From Streptomyces sp. I6 (GTDB taxonomy: Bacteria > Actinomycetota > Actinomycetes > Streptomycetales > Streptomycetaceae), in contig RHDP01000001.1 in NCBI GenBank assembly GCA_003725745.1, positions 1,333,501 through 1,397,500 on the forward strand: DNA of 64,000 nt, in the 5' to 3' direction. The position numbers and the translations under genes are program-made. The notes beneath the pieces are model-generated. The model was not told the origin of the DNA. It worked only from the letters and a program-made list of their open reading frames with translations, and did not search any database. Shown here one piece after another: positions 40,668 to 51,981 of this stretch. Numbering within the stretch: the first letter of the stretch is position 1; every line of letters begins with the position of its first letter.

Positions 40668-40851
40668 ACGCGTGCCGCGCGGTCGCGGGCGCGGGCGCGG
40701 CACGACCAGGTTCCGGCCGGCCAGCAGCTCGCGACGCGTCCCGGGCGGCCGCGGTGGTGCGGCCCACCGGGCGCCGGACGGCCCCGGGGCGGCCCACCGC
40801 ACCGCGCGACCGGCCGGACCGTGCGACCGGCCGGGGAGAGGGAGGCGCACC

Positions 40852-41970
40852 GTGAGGTTCCTGCCGACGGACGAACAGCTCGCGTTCACCCGGTCGTTGC
40901 ACACGATGCTGACGGCGGCCGGCGCACCGGCCGCGGCCCGCGCCTGGGCGGCCGGGGACCCCGCAGGGGGACGCGCCGTGTGGGCCGGGCTCGCGGAGGC
41001 GGGAGTGTTCGCGCTGGCCGTGCCGGAGAACCACGGCGGCCTCGGCCCGCTCCCGGCCGAACTGGCCCTCGCGTTCGTGGAGCTGGGGCGCCACGCGGTA
41101 CCGGGTCCGGTGGCCGAGACGGTCGCGGCGGCGGCGCTGCTGACGGCCCTGGGGGACCCGGCACCGGCGGAACGGCTGCTGCCGGGCATCGCGGCGGGCG
41201 AAGTCATGGCCACCCTGCGGCTGCCCGGCACCGGCCCGTACGCCCTGGACGCCGACGCGGCGACGAGCGCGCTGGTGGTGGATGCAGCCGTGCGCGGCCC
41301 CGGCCCGGGGTCGCCCGGCGGCGCGGGTGACGGTGCCGGCGGCGGAGACGGCTCCAGCAAGGGGAACGCGAACGCGAACGCGAAGAACGGAGGCATGGAC
41401 CCGCCCCGTCCCGGGCCGGGTGCGGCCCGCCCGCCGACCCTGCGGATCGCGCCCGGTCACGGCCCGGTCCGGGCGTCGGCGGACCCGGTGCGCCGGCTGT
41501 CCGTGCCGGAGGGGGGCGGTGAGGTGCTGGCCGCCGGCCCCGGCGTGGCGGCAGCGGCGGCCCATGCCGAGGACTGGGCCAGGCTGGCCACCGCCGCCCA
41601 GGCCCTCGGCACCGGGCTGGCACTGCTGGACCGGACCGTGGAGCACGTCGGGCGGCGCGCCCAGTTCGGCGTGCCGATCGGCTCCTTCCAGGCGGTGAAG
41701 CACCGGCTGGCGGACACCCTGATCGCCCTCGAGTTCGCCCGGCCGCTGGTCCTCGGCGCCGCCGTCACCATGGCCCGCGCCGACATCGCCGCGGCGAAGG
41801 TCGCGGCCGGGGAAGCCGCGTACGGTGCCGCCCGTACGGCCCTCCAACTGCACGGCGCGATCGGCTACACCGAGGAGCTGGACCTCGCCCTCTGGCTGCG
41901 CAAGGCACGGCCGCTGCGGGACGCCTGGGGGACGCCCGCGCAGTGCCGGGCGGCCGTCCTGCGGCCGTAG
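40852..41970 (+). CDS. Acyl-CoA dehydrogenase-like subunit (FadE32/33-type) with low-complexity insert
   Basis: A 372-residue protein from the GTG at 40852 (GGGAGG seven bases upstream). It lies 184 bases after the first FadE gene. The N-terminal helical part (LPTDEQLAFTRSLHTMLTAAGAPAAARAW) and the C-terminal QALGTGLALLDRTVEHVGRRAQFGVPIGSFQAVKHRLAD and LQLHGAIGYTEELDLALWLRKARPL are standard. Residues of roughly 145-180 form an inserted Gly/Asp/Asn/Ala-rich stretch (for example GNANANAKNGG) in the beta domain, which looks like a surface loop expansion. Related steroid enzymes are alpha2beta2 heterotetramers made of two such subunits; the pair here could be one. Confidence 0.85.
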   Translation: MRFLPTDEQLAFTRSLHTMLTAAGAPAAARAWAAGDPAGGRAVWAGLAEAGVFALAVPENHGGLGPLPAELALAFVELGRHAVPGPVAETVAAAALLTALGDPAPAERLLPGIAAGEVMATLRLPGTGPYALDADAATSALVVDAAVRGPGPGSPGGAGDGAGGGDGSSKGNANANAKNGGMDPPRPGPGAARPPTLRIAPGHGPVRASADPVRRLSVPEGGGEVLAAGPGVAAAAAHAEDWARLATAAQALGTGLALLDRTVEHVGRRAQFGVPIGSFQAVKHRLADTLIALEFARPLVLGAAVTMARADIAAAKVAAGEAAYGAARTALQLHGAIGYTEELDLALWLRKARPLRDAWGTPAQCRAAVLRP

Positions 41971-42284
41971 GGGCGCGTCGTGGGCGTCCCACCCGTCAGC
42001 GAGCGTCCGGCACACACTCCCCCGTGCCCCTCCGGGAAAGCAGGGTCTGCAAAGTTGAGCGGTACGGAGGTGTCCGCGGGCCCGGCGGGTGGGTGACGCA
42101 GCGTGTCCGTAGCCGTTGGTTGTCGGCATGACGAAAGCCGAACCCCTACAAAAACTGGACCATCCGCCTATTCGGCACATCCGACACCGGTGACGCCTCG
42201 ACGACCCACCCACCGCGGCTGTCGTCCGCTGACGTTGCCGTCAGCGATTGCCGTCAGCCAACCCAGAAGGGCCGGCGACGGGTT
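41971..42284. other. Intergenic region after the fadE genes
   Basis: No gene is seen. Composition falls to more balanced GC from about 42050, marking the entry into an accessory patch. A hairpin (GCTGACG-TTGC-CGTCAGC, 42228-42245) lies 40 bases after the stop of the small minus-strand operon and probably terminates it. Confidence 0.5.
42228..42245 (-). terminator. Hairpin after small-gene operon
   Basis: A 7-bp perfect stem with a 4-base loop, downstream of the DUF7848-like gene. A further CCGTCAGCC repeat follows it. No U-tract. Confidence 0.45.
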
Positions 42285-42515
42285 CTACTCGGCTCGGGTG
42301 ACCTTGGCGTGGTCGATGAAGACCCGTCTGAACAGGTCGTGGCCGGTGCGTCCGGAATGGCGGAGTGCCCAGTCCTGTGCGGCTTCCTGCTCGGCGTGGG
42401 GTCCGGATTCGGCTCCGCAGTTAGCAGCGGTGCAGAACGCCTCGTAGGTGATGCCGCCTTCGGGCGCGTGGCAGATGGTGTGAACGACGTGCCGGTATAC
42501 AGCGCGGGGGCTCAT
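42285..42515 (-). CDS. Small DUF7848-like protein
   Basis: A 76-residue protein of the small Streptomyces group often labelled DUF7848, found near GntR regulators. It begins MSPRAVYRHVVHTICHAPEGGITYEAFC. It has three cysteines and the segment CGAESGPHAEQEAAQDWALRHSGRTGHDLFRRVF. Cysteine spacing (C-x14-C-x5-C) hints at metal binding. Its ATG at 42515 overlaps the stop of the upstream small gene as ATGA. Function is unknown. Identification is by memory of similar proteins and is not certain. Confidence 0.75.
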   Translation of the reverse strand: MSPRAVYRHVVHTICHAPEGGITYEAFCTAANCGAESGPHAEQEAAQDWALRHSGRTGHDLFRRVFIDHAKVTRAE

Positions 42516-42715
42516 TGGTGGCCCTCCGGGTGGCGTCGCATGTAGACGTTGCAGTCGCTGACGGTGGTCATGTCTCCGACCACGCGAGCCCGGTCGCGTA
42601 CGTTGGCCAGCTCCGCGCACCCCGCACAGCCCTCTACGGGTACCGGCTCCAGCTCCAGGCGCAAGGGGAGTTCAACTGGCGGGGTCGAGTACCTGGTCGG
42701 CTCCGTCATGCACAT
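42512..42715 (-). CDS. Small cysteine-containing protein, unknown
   Basis: A protein of about 67 residues (MCMTEPTRYSTPPVELPLRLELEPVPVEGCAGC...). GAGAGG lies five bases before the ATG at 42715; ATG 42709 or GTG 42721 are alternatives. CAGCAEL near the middle and a later CNVYMRRHPEGHQ tail suggest a small zinc-binding fold. It is the first gene of a two-gene unit divergent from the GntR regulator and coupled to the DUF7848-like gene by a four-base overlap. Confidence 0.7.
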   Translation of the reverse strand: MCMTEPTRYSTPPVELPLRLELEPVPVEGCAGCAELANVRDRARVVGDMTTVSDCNVYMRRHPEGHQ

Positions 42716-42740
42716 CGCCACCTCTCGAACATCACATGGC

Positions 42741-42776
42741 CGACCTCTTGACAGGTCGGCGCTCTAGTTCAGTATT
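42741..42776 (+). promoter_or_regulatory. Promoter of the GntR gene with overlapping inverted repeat
   Basis: A perfect -35 TTGACA (42748-42753), a 17-base spacer and AGTATT (42771-42776). The -35 lies in an inverted repeat, CGACCT-6-AGGTCG (42741-42758), that would let a dimeric repressor block it. A second palindrome, CACTAGTG at 42813-42820, lies in the leader. Confidence 0.62.
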
Positions 42777-42864
42777 CGAGTGACCGAAGCACTCCCGCTA
42801 CAGTTCGCAGTGCACTAGTGTGCCCTCACTGACATTACGTCAACTCGACAGAAGGGCAAGCCTT

Positions 42865-43587
42865 ATGCCCAGTCCCAAGACGTTCACGAAGATCGCGGAT
42901 CACTTCCGGGAGCGCATCCTGTCGGGAGAGCTTGAGCCCGGCGCCAAGCTGCCGACGAACCGGGAGATCGCCGGCCAGTGGCAGGCCGCGGCCGCCACGG
43001 TCTCGCGGGCCTTGCAGGCTCTCCAGGTGGAGAACTTCATCCGCACCACCCCCAGGGGTACCTACGTCGTCGACGACCCTCGCTGGACGTTGTCAGCGCG
43101 GGACCGGCTGACCCGGGTCCAGCGGGTGAAGTCGTTCCTGGCCGAGGGCGAGACGAGCCGGGTGACGGCCGCCGAGCTGATCATCCCGCCGCTGTACGTG
43201 GCGGAGATCTTCGATCTGGAGGCCGGGGATCAGGTGGTGCGGCGCGAGTGGCTGGCGGGCCGGGGCAAGACCCGGACCGTGTTCGCGGTGACCTGGTACC
43301 CGGCCCCGTTCGCCGCCCTCGTGGCGGATCTGCTGAACATGGCCCCGGGCCGCAATCACGGACTGTCCACCCGGGTTCTGGAAGCCACCGGGCGCACGAT
43401 CACCCACGCCCGCGACGACATGCACGCCCGCCCCGCCGACGCCCGAGAGGCGAGCGCGCTGGGGCTGCCGGTCGGCTCCCCGGTCCTGGCCGGCGCCCAC
43501 CGCTGGTCGGACGCAGAGGGGATCATCGAGTACGGGGAATGGTGCCTGCCGCCCCGCTTCACCATCGGCTACGATTACCAGCCCTGA
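42865..43587 (+). CDS. GntR-family regulator with UTRA domain
   Basis: A 240-residue HutC/GntR regulator. The winged HTH covers residues 5-75 (FTKIADHFRERILSGELEPGAKLPTNREIAGQWQAAAATVSRALQALQVENFIRTTPRGTYVV). The UTRA effector domain follows from about residue 90 (SRVTAAELIIPPLYVAEIFDLEAGDQVVRREWL) to the end. The ATG at 42865 has GAAGGG upstream. It is divergent from two small genes and shares their promoter region with inverted repeats, so auto-repression is likely. The ligand is unknown. Confidence 0.92.
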   Translation: MPSPKTFTKIADHFRERILSGELEPGAKLPTNREIAGQWQAAAATVSRALQALQVENFIRTTPRGTYVVDDPRWTLSARDRLTRVQRVKSFLAEGETSRVTAAELIIPPLYVAEIFDLEAGDQVVRREWLAGRGKTRTVFAVTWYPAPFAALVADLLNMAPGRNHGLSTRVLEATGRTITHARDDMHARPADAREASALGLPVGSPVLAGAHRWSDAEGIIEYGEWCLPPRFTIGYDYQP

Positions 43588-43604
43588 CCGATCCACACGC
43601 AGCG

Positions 43605-43970
43605 CCCCCGGAAGTCGGCCTGCGACCTTCGGGGACGCCGTCGTGTGGATGTCCGCGACGGTCAGATTGTAGGTCGTCTGGTGCTGTGTGAAGGAGCGGT
43701 TCTGCCGTATCTGGGTGGTCGACTCGTCGTTGCTGAGGAGAGTCATGCCCGGCTTGAGGGCTCCGGCTTCTATCCATTGCTCTTCCGAAGGGCTCCAGAA
43801 CGAGTGGTCGTAGGCTGCCGTGAGCTTGCGCGGGCCGGCGCGGGTGGTAATCGTCGGCTTCAGCTCGTTGAAGCGCTTGTCGTCCTGGGTGATGATCTGG
43901 CGTGTCACCTCTCGGACGGCTGTGCGCCGCGTGGCCGGGTCGGTGGAGACCTCCCACGAGCGGTGACGCT
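43605..43970 (-). pseudogene. Relic of a HINT-domain polymorphic toxin
   Basis: An open stretch reads RSWEVSTDPATRRTAVREVTRQIIT, then LTAAYDHSFWSPSEEQWIEAGALKPGMTLLSND and RSFTQHQTTYNLTVADIHT. This is the second half of a Hedgehog/intein-type (HINT) pretoxin domain as found in Streptomyces Rhs/polymorphic toxins: the His of block F (YDHxFW) and the block G VADxHT are present. It ends abruptly after IHT, where the usual YYVLAG-VHNC end and the toxin domain should come. There is no N-terminal filament part. It is a remnant of a larger gene, cut next to the GntR gene. Confidence 0.72.
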
Positions 43971-44116
43971 ACGGACGCGTACCGTCACCGGGGAAGATGC
44001 CGCGACGCCCGCCCATCATCCGGTCGGGGACGGGGGCAGGCGCCGCGTCTGTTCCGTACGCCTTTGTACGGGACGTCTATGGGGAACCGTCAGCGCGGTC
44101 CGCGGTGTTCGCCGGG

Positions 44117-45568
<1,452 letters not shown>

Positions 45569-45576
<8 letters not shown>

Positions 45577-48500
45577 GGGTCGCCGCCTCCATCATCTTCT
45601 CGGTGGTCTCCCGCTCGGAGAGACCGGCGAGCTCAGCGGCGTCCTTGGCGGCGAGCACGGCCTTGTACGTGGTCGGGATGATCTTGCTGAACCGGTCCGC
45701 GGCGGCGGGCCAGTCGGCGAGGAGCTTCTCGGCCACGGTGGAACCCGTCTCCTCGTGGTGGCGGCGCACGACGTCGTGCAACCACTCCTTGTCGGCGTCG
45801 CTCGGGGTCTCGACGGCGTCGGCGTTGCCGGCGTTGACGTTGTCCTCGTCGAGGTCGACGACGTAGGCGACACCGCCGGACATGCCGGCCGCGAAGTTGC
45901 GCCCCGTCTCACCGAGGACGACGGCGTGGCCGCCGGTCATGTACTCGCAGCCGTGGTCGCCCACGCCCTCGGAGACCACCAGAGCACCGGAGTTGCGGAC
46001 GCAGAAGCGCTCTCCGGTGCGGCCGCGCAGGAACAGCTCGCCGCCGGTGGCGCCGTAGGCGATGGTGTTGCCCGCGATGGTCGAGTACTCGGCCAGGTGG
46101 TCGGCGCCGCGGTCGGGGCGGACGACGATCCGGCCGCCGGAGAGGCCCTTGCCGACGTAGTCGTTGGCGTCGCCCTCCAGGCGCAGCGTGACGCCGCGCG
46201 GCAGGAAGGCGCCGAAGGACTGGCCCGCGGAGCCGGTGAAGGTGATGTCGATGGTGTCGTCGGGCAGGCCGGCGCCGCCGAACTTCCTGGTCACCTCGTG
46301 GCCGAGCATGGTGCCGACGGTCCGGTTGATGTTGCGGATCGCGACCTGGGCGCGGACCGGCTGGGCCTCCTCGGCGGTGGCCGCCGCCAGCGCGTCCGCG
46401 GACAGCTTGATCAGCTCGTTGTCCAGGGCCTTCTCCAGGCCGTGGTCCTGCTCGACGAGCTGGTGGCGGACGGCGCCCTCGGGCAGCTCCGGCACGTGGA
46501 ACAGCGGTGCCAGGTCCAGGCCCTGGGCCTTCCAGTGGTTCACGGCCCGGGTGGTGTCCAGCAGTTCGGCGTGGCCGACGGCCTCGGCGAGTGTGCGGAA
46601 GCCCAGCTCGGCGAGCAGTTCGCGGACCTCCTCGGCGATGAACTCGAAGAAGTTGACGACGAACTCGGCCTTGCCGGTGAAGCGCTCGCGCAGGACGGGG
46701 TTCTGCGTGGCGATGCCGACCGGGCAGGTGTCCAGGTGGCACACGCGCATCATGATGCAGCCGGAGACGACGAGCGGCGCGGTCGCGAAACCGAACTCCT
46801 CGGCGCCGAGGAGCGCGGCGATGACGACGTCGCGGCCGGTCTTCAGCTGGCCGTCGGTCTGCACGACGATGCGGTCGCGGAGGCCGTTGAGCAGCAGCGT
46901 CTGCTGGGTCTCGGCGAGGCCGAGCTCCCAGGGGCCGCCCGCGTGCTTCAGCGAGGTGAGCGGCGAGGCGCCCGTGCCGCCGTCGTGGCCGGAGATCAGG
47001 ACGACGTCCGCGTGGGCCTTGGAGACACCCGCGGCGACCGTGCCGACGCCGACCTCGGACACCAGCTTCACATGGATGCGGGCGGCCGGGTTGGCGTTCT
47101 TGAGGTCGTGGATCAGCTGCGCCAGGTCCTCGATGGAGTAGATGTCGTGGTGCGGCGGCGGGGAGATCAGGCCGACGCCCGGAGTGGAGTGCCGGGTCTT
47201 GGCGACCCACGGGTAGACCTTGGGGCCGGGCAGCTGGCCGCCCTCACCGGGCTTGGCGCCCTGGGCCATCTTGATCTGGATGTCGTCCGCGTTGACCAGG
47301 TACTCGGAGGTCACGCCGAAGCGGCCGGAGGCGACCTGCTTGATGCTGGAGCGGCGCGCCGGGTCGTACAGGCGGTCCGGGTCCTCGCCGCCCTCACCGG
47401 TGTTGGACTTGCCGCCCAGCTGGTTCATGGCGATGGCGAGGGTCTCGTGCGCCTCCTTGGAGATGGAGCCGTACGACATGGCACCGGTGGAGAACCGCTT
47501 GACGATCTCGGCGGCCGGCTCGACCTCGTCGAGGGGGATGGACGCGCGGCCGGACGTGAAGCCGAACAGGCCCCGCAGCGTCATCAGGCGCTCGGACTGC
47601 TCGTTCACCCGGTCCGTGTACTTCTTGAAGATGTCGTACCGCCTGGTGCGCGTGGCGTGCTGCAGGCGGAAGACGGTCTCCGGGTCGAACAGGTGCGGCT
47701 CGCCCTCGCGGCGCCACTGGTACTCGCCGCCGATCTCCAGCGCGCGGTGCGCCGGAGCGATGCCGCTGGCCGGATAGGCCTTGGCGTGCCGGGCAGCGAC
47801 CTCGGCGGCGATCACGTCCAGGCCGGCGCCGCCGATCTTGGTGGCGGTGCCGTCGAAGTACTGGGCGACGAAGGCGTCGTCGAGGCCGACGGCCTCGAAG
47901 ACCTGGGCGCCGCGGTAGGAGGCGACGGTCGAGATGCCCATCTTGGACATGACCTTGAGGACGCCCTTGCCGAGGGCCCTGATCAGGTTGCGGATCGCCT
48001 GCTCGGGGTCCAGGCCCTCGATGAAGGTCCCGGCGCGCAGCAGGTCCTCCACGGACTCCATCGCCAGGTACGGGTTGACCGCGGCGGCGCCGTAGCCGAT
48101 GAGCAGTGCGACGTGGTGCACCTCGCGGACGTCGCCGGCCTCGACCAGCAGGCCCACCTGGGTGCGCTGCTTGGTGCGGATGAGGTGGTGGTGCACGGCG
48201 GAGGTGAGCAGCAGCGACGGGATGGGCGCGTGCTCGGCGTCGGAGTGCCGGTCGGAGAGCACGATCAGCCGGGCGCCGCCCTCGATGGCGGCGTCGGCCT
48301 CGGCGCAGACCTCGTCCAGCCGGGCGGCGAGGGCGTCGCCGCCACCGGAGACCCGGAAGAGGCCGGACAGGGTGACGGCCTTCATGCCGGGCATGTCGCC
48401 GTCGGCGTTGATGTGGATGAGCTTGGCCAGCTCGTCGTTGTCGATCACCGGGAACGGCAGTGTGACCGAGCGGCAGGACGCCGCGGTCGGCTCCAGCAGA

Positions 48501-50158
48501 TTGCCCTGCGGGCCGAGGGAGGAGATCAGCGAGGTGACGAGTTCCTCGCGGATGGCGTCCAGCGGCGGGTTGGTGACCTGCGCGAACAGCTGGGTGAAGT
48601 AGTCGAAGAGCAGGCGCGGGCGCTCGGACAGGGCCGCGATCGGCGAGTCGGTGCCCATGGAGCCGATCGGCTCGGCGCCGGTGCGGGCCATCGGGGCGAG
48701 CAGGACGCGCAGCTCCTCCTCGGTGTAGCCGAAGGTCTGCTGGCGGCGGGTGACCGAGGCGTGGGTGTGGACGATGTGCTCGCGCTCGGGCAGGTCGCCG
48801 AGTTCGATGATCCCGGCGTCGAGCCACTCCTCGTAGGGGTGCTCGGCGGCCAGTGCGGCCTTGATCTCGTCGTCCTCGATGATGCGGTGCTCGGCGGTGT
48901 CGACGAGGAACATCCGGCCGGGCTGGAGGCGGCCCTTGCGGACGACCCTGGCGGGGTCGATGTCCAGGACGCCGACCTCGGAGGAGAGGACGACCAGGCC
49001 GTCGTCGGTGACCCAGTAGCGGCCGGGGCGCAGGCCGTTGCGGTCGAGGACCGCGCCGACCTGGGTGCCGTCGGTGAAGGTGACGCAGGCCGGGCCGTCC
49101 CAGGGCTCCATCATCGTGGAGTGGTACCGGTAGAACGCGCGCCGGGCCGGGTCCATGGAGTCGTGGTTCTCCCACGCCTCGGGGACCATCATCAGCACGC
49201 TGTGGGGCAGTGAGCGGCCGCCGAGGTGCAGCAGCTCCAGGACCTCGTCGAAGGAGGCGGAGTCGGAGGCGTCCGGGGTGCAGACCGGGAAGATCCGCTC
49301 CAGGTCCCTGTCCCCGAACAGCTCGCTGACCAGCTGCGACTCCCGGGCCCGCATCCAGTTGCGGTTGCCCCTGACGGTGTTGATCTCACCGTTGTGCGCC
49401 ACGAAGCGGTACGGGTGGGCGAGCGGCCAGCTCGGGAAGGTGTTGGTGGAGAACCGGGAGTGGACCAGGGCCACGGCGGTGGCGAAGCGGCGGTCCGAGA
49501 GGTCCGGGAAGAAGGGCTCCAGCTGGCCGGTGGTCAGCATGCCCTTGTAGACGACGGTGCGGGCGGAGAGCGACGGGAAGTAGACGCCCGCCTCGCGCTC
49601 GGCGCGCTTGCGCAGCACGAACGCCCTGCGGTCGAGGGCGAGGCCGCTGATCCGGCCTTCCCCGGAGCCTTCGGCCAGGGGGGCGCCCCCGCTCACGAAG
49701 AGCTGGCGGAAGACGGGCATCGTGGAGCGGGCGGTGGCGCCCAGCAGCTCGGGGGCGACGGGGACGTCGCGCCAGCCCAGGACGTCCAGGCCCTCCTCGG
49801 CGGCGATCGTCTCGATCCGTGAGACGGCCTGGTCCTCGGCGCCCTGGGGGATGAAGGCGATGCCGACGGCGTACGAACCGGCCTCGGGCAGCGCGAACCC
49901 GGCGACCTCGCGCAGGAAGGCGTCGGGAACCTGGAGCAGGATGCCCGCGCCGTCGCCCGAGTCGGGCTCGGAGCCGGTGGCACCGCGGTGCTCGAGGTTG
50001 CGCAGAACGGTCAGCGCCTGCTCGACCAGCTCATGGCTGGCAACACCGGTGAGGGTGGCCACGAACCCGACACCGCAGGCGTCGTGTTCGTTACGGGGGT
50101 CGTACATCCCCTGCGGGGCGGGGCGACCGTCCATGGGCGACCAGGCGTCGGAACGCAT
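45569..50158 (-). CDS. gltB: Glutamate synthase large subunit
   Basis: A 1529-residue intact alpha subunit that makes glutamate from glutamine and 2-oxoglutarate. The class II amidotransferase domain starts at Cys28 (HDACGVGF) after a 27-residue propeptide that must be removed. The central and FMN-binding domains follow ([69 protein letters not shown]). A 3Fe-4S cluster is bound by [13 protein letters not shown]. The C-terminal GXGXG beta-helix ends the protein. The ATG at 50158 has GGGAG upstream. A GlnR-like site lies 65-80 bases before the start. Confidence 0.97.
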
Positions 50159-50222
50159 CGGCTCTCCCGTCGTCGTCGTGGCATATGGCGGTGCCGAGGG
50201 ACGACGTTGGCCCTCCGCTGAA

Positions 50223-50238
50223 ATTTCGTGCAGGTTAC
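50223..50238 (-). promoter_or_regulatory. GlnR-like binding half-box upstream of gltB
   Basis: On the minus strand GTAAC-CTGCAC-GAAAT fits the a/b-site pattern GTnAC-n6-GAAAC of the nitrogen regulator GlnR with one mismatch. Only one a/b pair is visible; strong GlnR targets usually have two. It lies in the AT-richer leader of gltB. Confidence 0.5.
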
Positions 50239-50279
50239 ATGATGGAGTGGTTCTCGGGAAGCGGATAACCCATTCCAGC

Positions 50280-51016
50280 ATGCGGACACCGCGCAAGAGA
50301 TTCCCATAACGGCGCGGATAGGGGCGGGTGCGGACAGATCGGCTTGGGATCGGTGTCCACGGACCCGGATACAGAGCAGGCTTCGTTGCCCGCAGCGCGT
50401 GTGGCTCATGCCCGGCGGTTAAGGATTCGAAACCGCCGGGTAACGGCCCATGGTGTGAGGCCAAGGACAAGTGTCGCATCTCACGGCCCGATAGGGCAGC
50501 AGGGCGGCGACGGGAAATAGGTCACAGCCTCCGCAAGGATCTTCCGCGGCCCCGAGAAGGCGGGGGCGTGATCGGCGCGGAGGGGCCGGAGGGGCCTTCC
50601 GGAACGCCGCGGCCTGCCACGGGGCACCCCCTGGCCCGCGGGGCCAGGGACCGCCCCGGGAGGCCAGGGAGGTCAGGGCTCCCCGGGGCCAGGGAGGCCA
50701 GGACGGGCCCGGGGGAGGTGCGGGTACGAGCCTCCCGGGGCCCCGCGACGGGCCTCAGGAGCCCGGGCACGGCCCCCGACCCGCACCTCCGGGTAACACG
50801 GACCCGGCCCCGGCTCCGGGACACGGGGACCGGCGCCGCCGCGGAGCCCGGTCACGGGCCCGGCCCGGGCGGCGGGGCCCCGGGGAGTACCGCCCGGCGA
50901 AGGACCGCCCGCGTACCGGATGCCCGGGTGGTGTGCGGCAGCGCGGCGGGCTGCCGTGCGGCGCTCCGAGCACCGAGCACCGGTGGCCCCTTCAGGCCGC
51001 GGCCCCGCGGCCCCGT
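50280..51016. other. Intergenic region between gltB and the VIT gene
   Basis: No gene is supported. From 50530 on the sequence is almost pure GC with degenerate GGCCAGGGA-type repeats and shadow frames. The last bases form the VIT terminator (50995-51012). Confidence 0.5.
50995..51012 (-). terminator. Hairpin at the end of the VIT gene
   Basis: A perfect 8-bp GC stem (GGCCGCGG/CCGCGGCC) with a minimal loop, five bases downstream of the VIT stop codon. Confidence 0.45.
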
Positions 51017-51745
51017 CTAGACAGCGGCCCCGACCAGGCTTCCGATCCCGTACGTCACGGCCGCGGCGGCACCGCCCAGGGCCAGCTGCCGGAGCCCGCT
51101 CGACCACCAGCCGCGCGCGGTCACCCTGGACACCAGCGCTCCGCAGGCGAACAGCCCCAGCAGCGCCAGCAGCACCGCGGGCCACAGCGACGTGGCACCC
51201 AGGAGATAAGGCAGGACCGGCAGCAGCGCGCCCAGGGCGAACGACCCGAAGGACGAGACGGCGGCGACCGTCGGCGAGGGCAGGTCGTCCGGATCGATGC
51301 CCAGCTCCTCTCGGGCGTGGATCTCCAGCGCCCGCTCCGGGTCCCGGGACAGCTGCACGGCCACTTCGCGGGCGAGCCGGGGCTCGACACCGCGCGCCAC
51401 GTACAGCGCGGCCAGCTCCTCCATCTCGTCGACCGGGTGCTTGTGCAGCTCGCGGCGCTCGACCTCGAGTTCCGCCTGGACGAGTTCGCGCTGCGAGGCG
51501 ACCGAGGTGTACTCGCCGGCGGCCATGGAGAAGGCACCCGCCGCCAGACCGGCGAGACCCGTGATCACCATGGTCTGCGGGGACACGGAGCCCCCCGCGA
51601 CACCGCTCATCAGGGCGAGGTTGGACACCAGCCCGTCCATCGCGCCGAACACCGCGGGGCGAAGCCAGCCGCCGTTGACGTCCCGGTGCGTGTGGTTGTC
51701 GCGGTGCGCCTCGTGAAGCGTCGCCTCGGTCTCGATGATGGACAC
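51017..51745 (-). CDS. VIT1/CCC1-family iron/manganese transporter
   Basis: A 242-residue membrane protein of the CCC1/VIT1 group, which moves Fe2+ or Mn2+ out of the cytosol. The first segment WLRPAVFGAMDGLVSNLALMSGVAGG and the second TMVITGLAGLAAGAFSMAAGEYTSV are characteristic. A charged cytoplasmic helical region with Glu-rich EVERRELHKHPVDEMEELAALY follows, the metal-binding domain in plant VIT1. Three C-terminal membrane helices complete the fold. The GTG at 51745 has GGGGAGAG upstream. It is divergent from the ADP-ribosylglycohydrolase operon. Confidence 0.92.
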   Translation of the reverse strand: MSIIETEATLHEAHRDNHTHRDVNGGWLRPAVFGAMDGLVSNLALMSGVAGGSVSPQTMVITGLAGLAAGAFSMAAGEYTSVASQRELVQAELEVERRELHKHPVDEMEELAALYVARGVEPRLAREVAVQLSRDPERALEIHAREELGIDPDDLPSPTVAAVSSFGSFALGALLPVLPYLLGATSLWPAVLLALLGLFACGALVSRVTARGWWSSGLRQLALGGAAAAVTYGIGSLVGAAV

Positions 51746-51981
51746 GGCTCTCCCCTCGTTCCCGGGGCGGTCCGCGTCCGCGCCCCGCCCCTTTTTCCGC
51801 TCCCGAAAGTACGCGCGATGTAAGGGGCGCGCCAGCAAGGCAGGCTTTACTTACCTGGTCAGGGCGGTGGGCTCCGCCCCTGGGCCGGATGTATGAACCG
51901 GGGTTTCCCGCGCCCGCACCCGCCGTCCCGCGGGGGACAGATCGGGGAACAGGCCCGCAGGGGTGCGTAAGGAGTGGCGCG

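Noticed and set aside
51830-51875. Possible iron box (AGG/CCT repeats) upstream of the VIT gene
   Set aside because: The half-sites are there but spacing is wrong by about three bases and several consensus positions fail, so it is not supportable.
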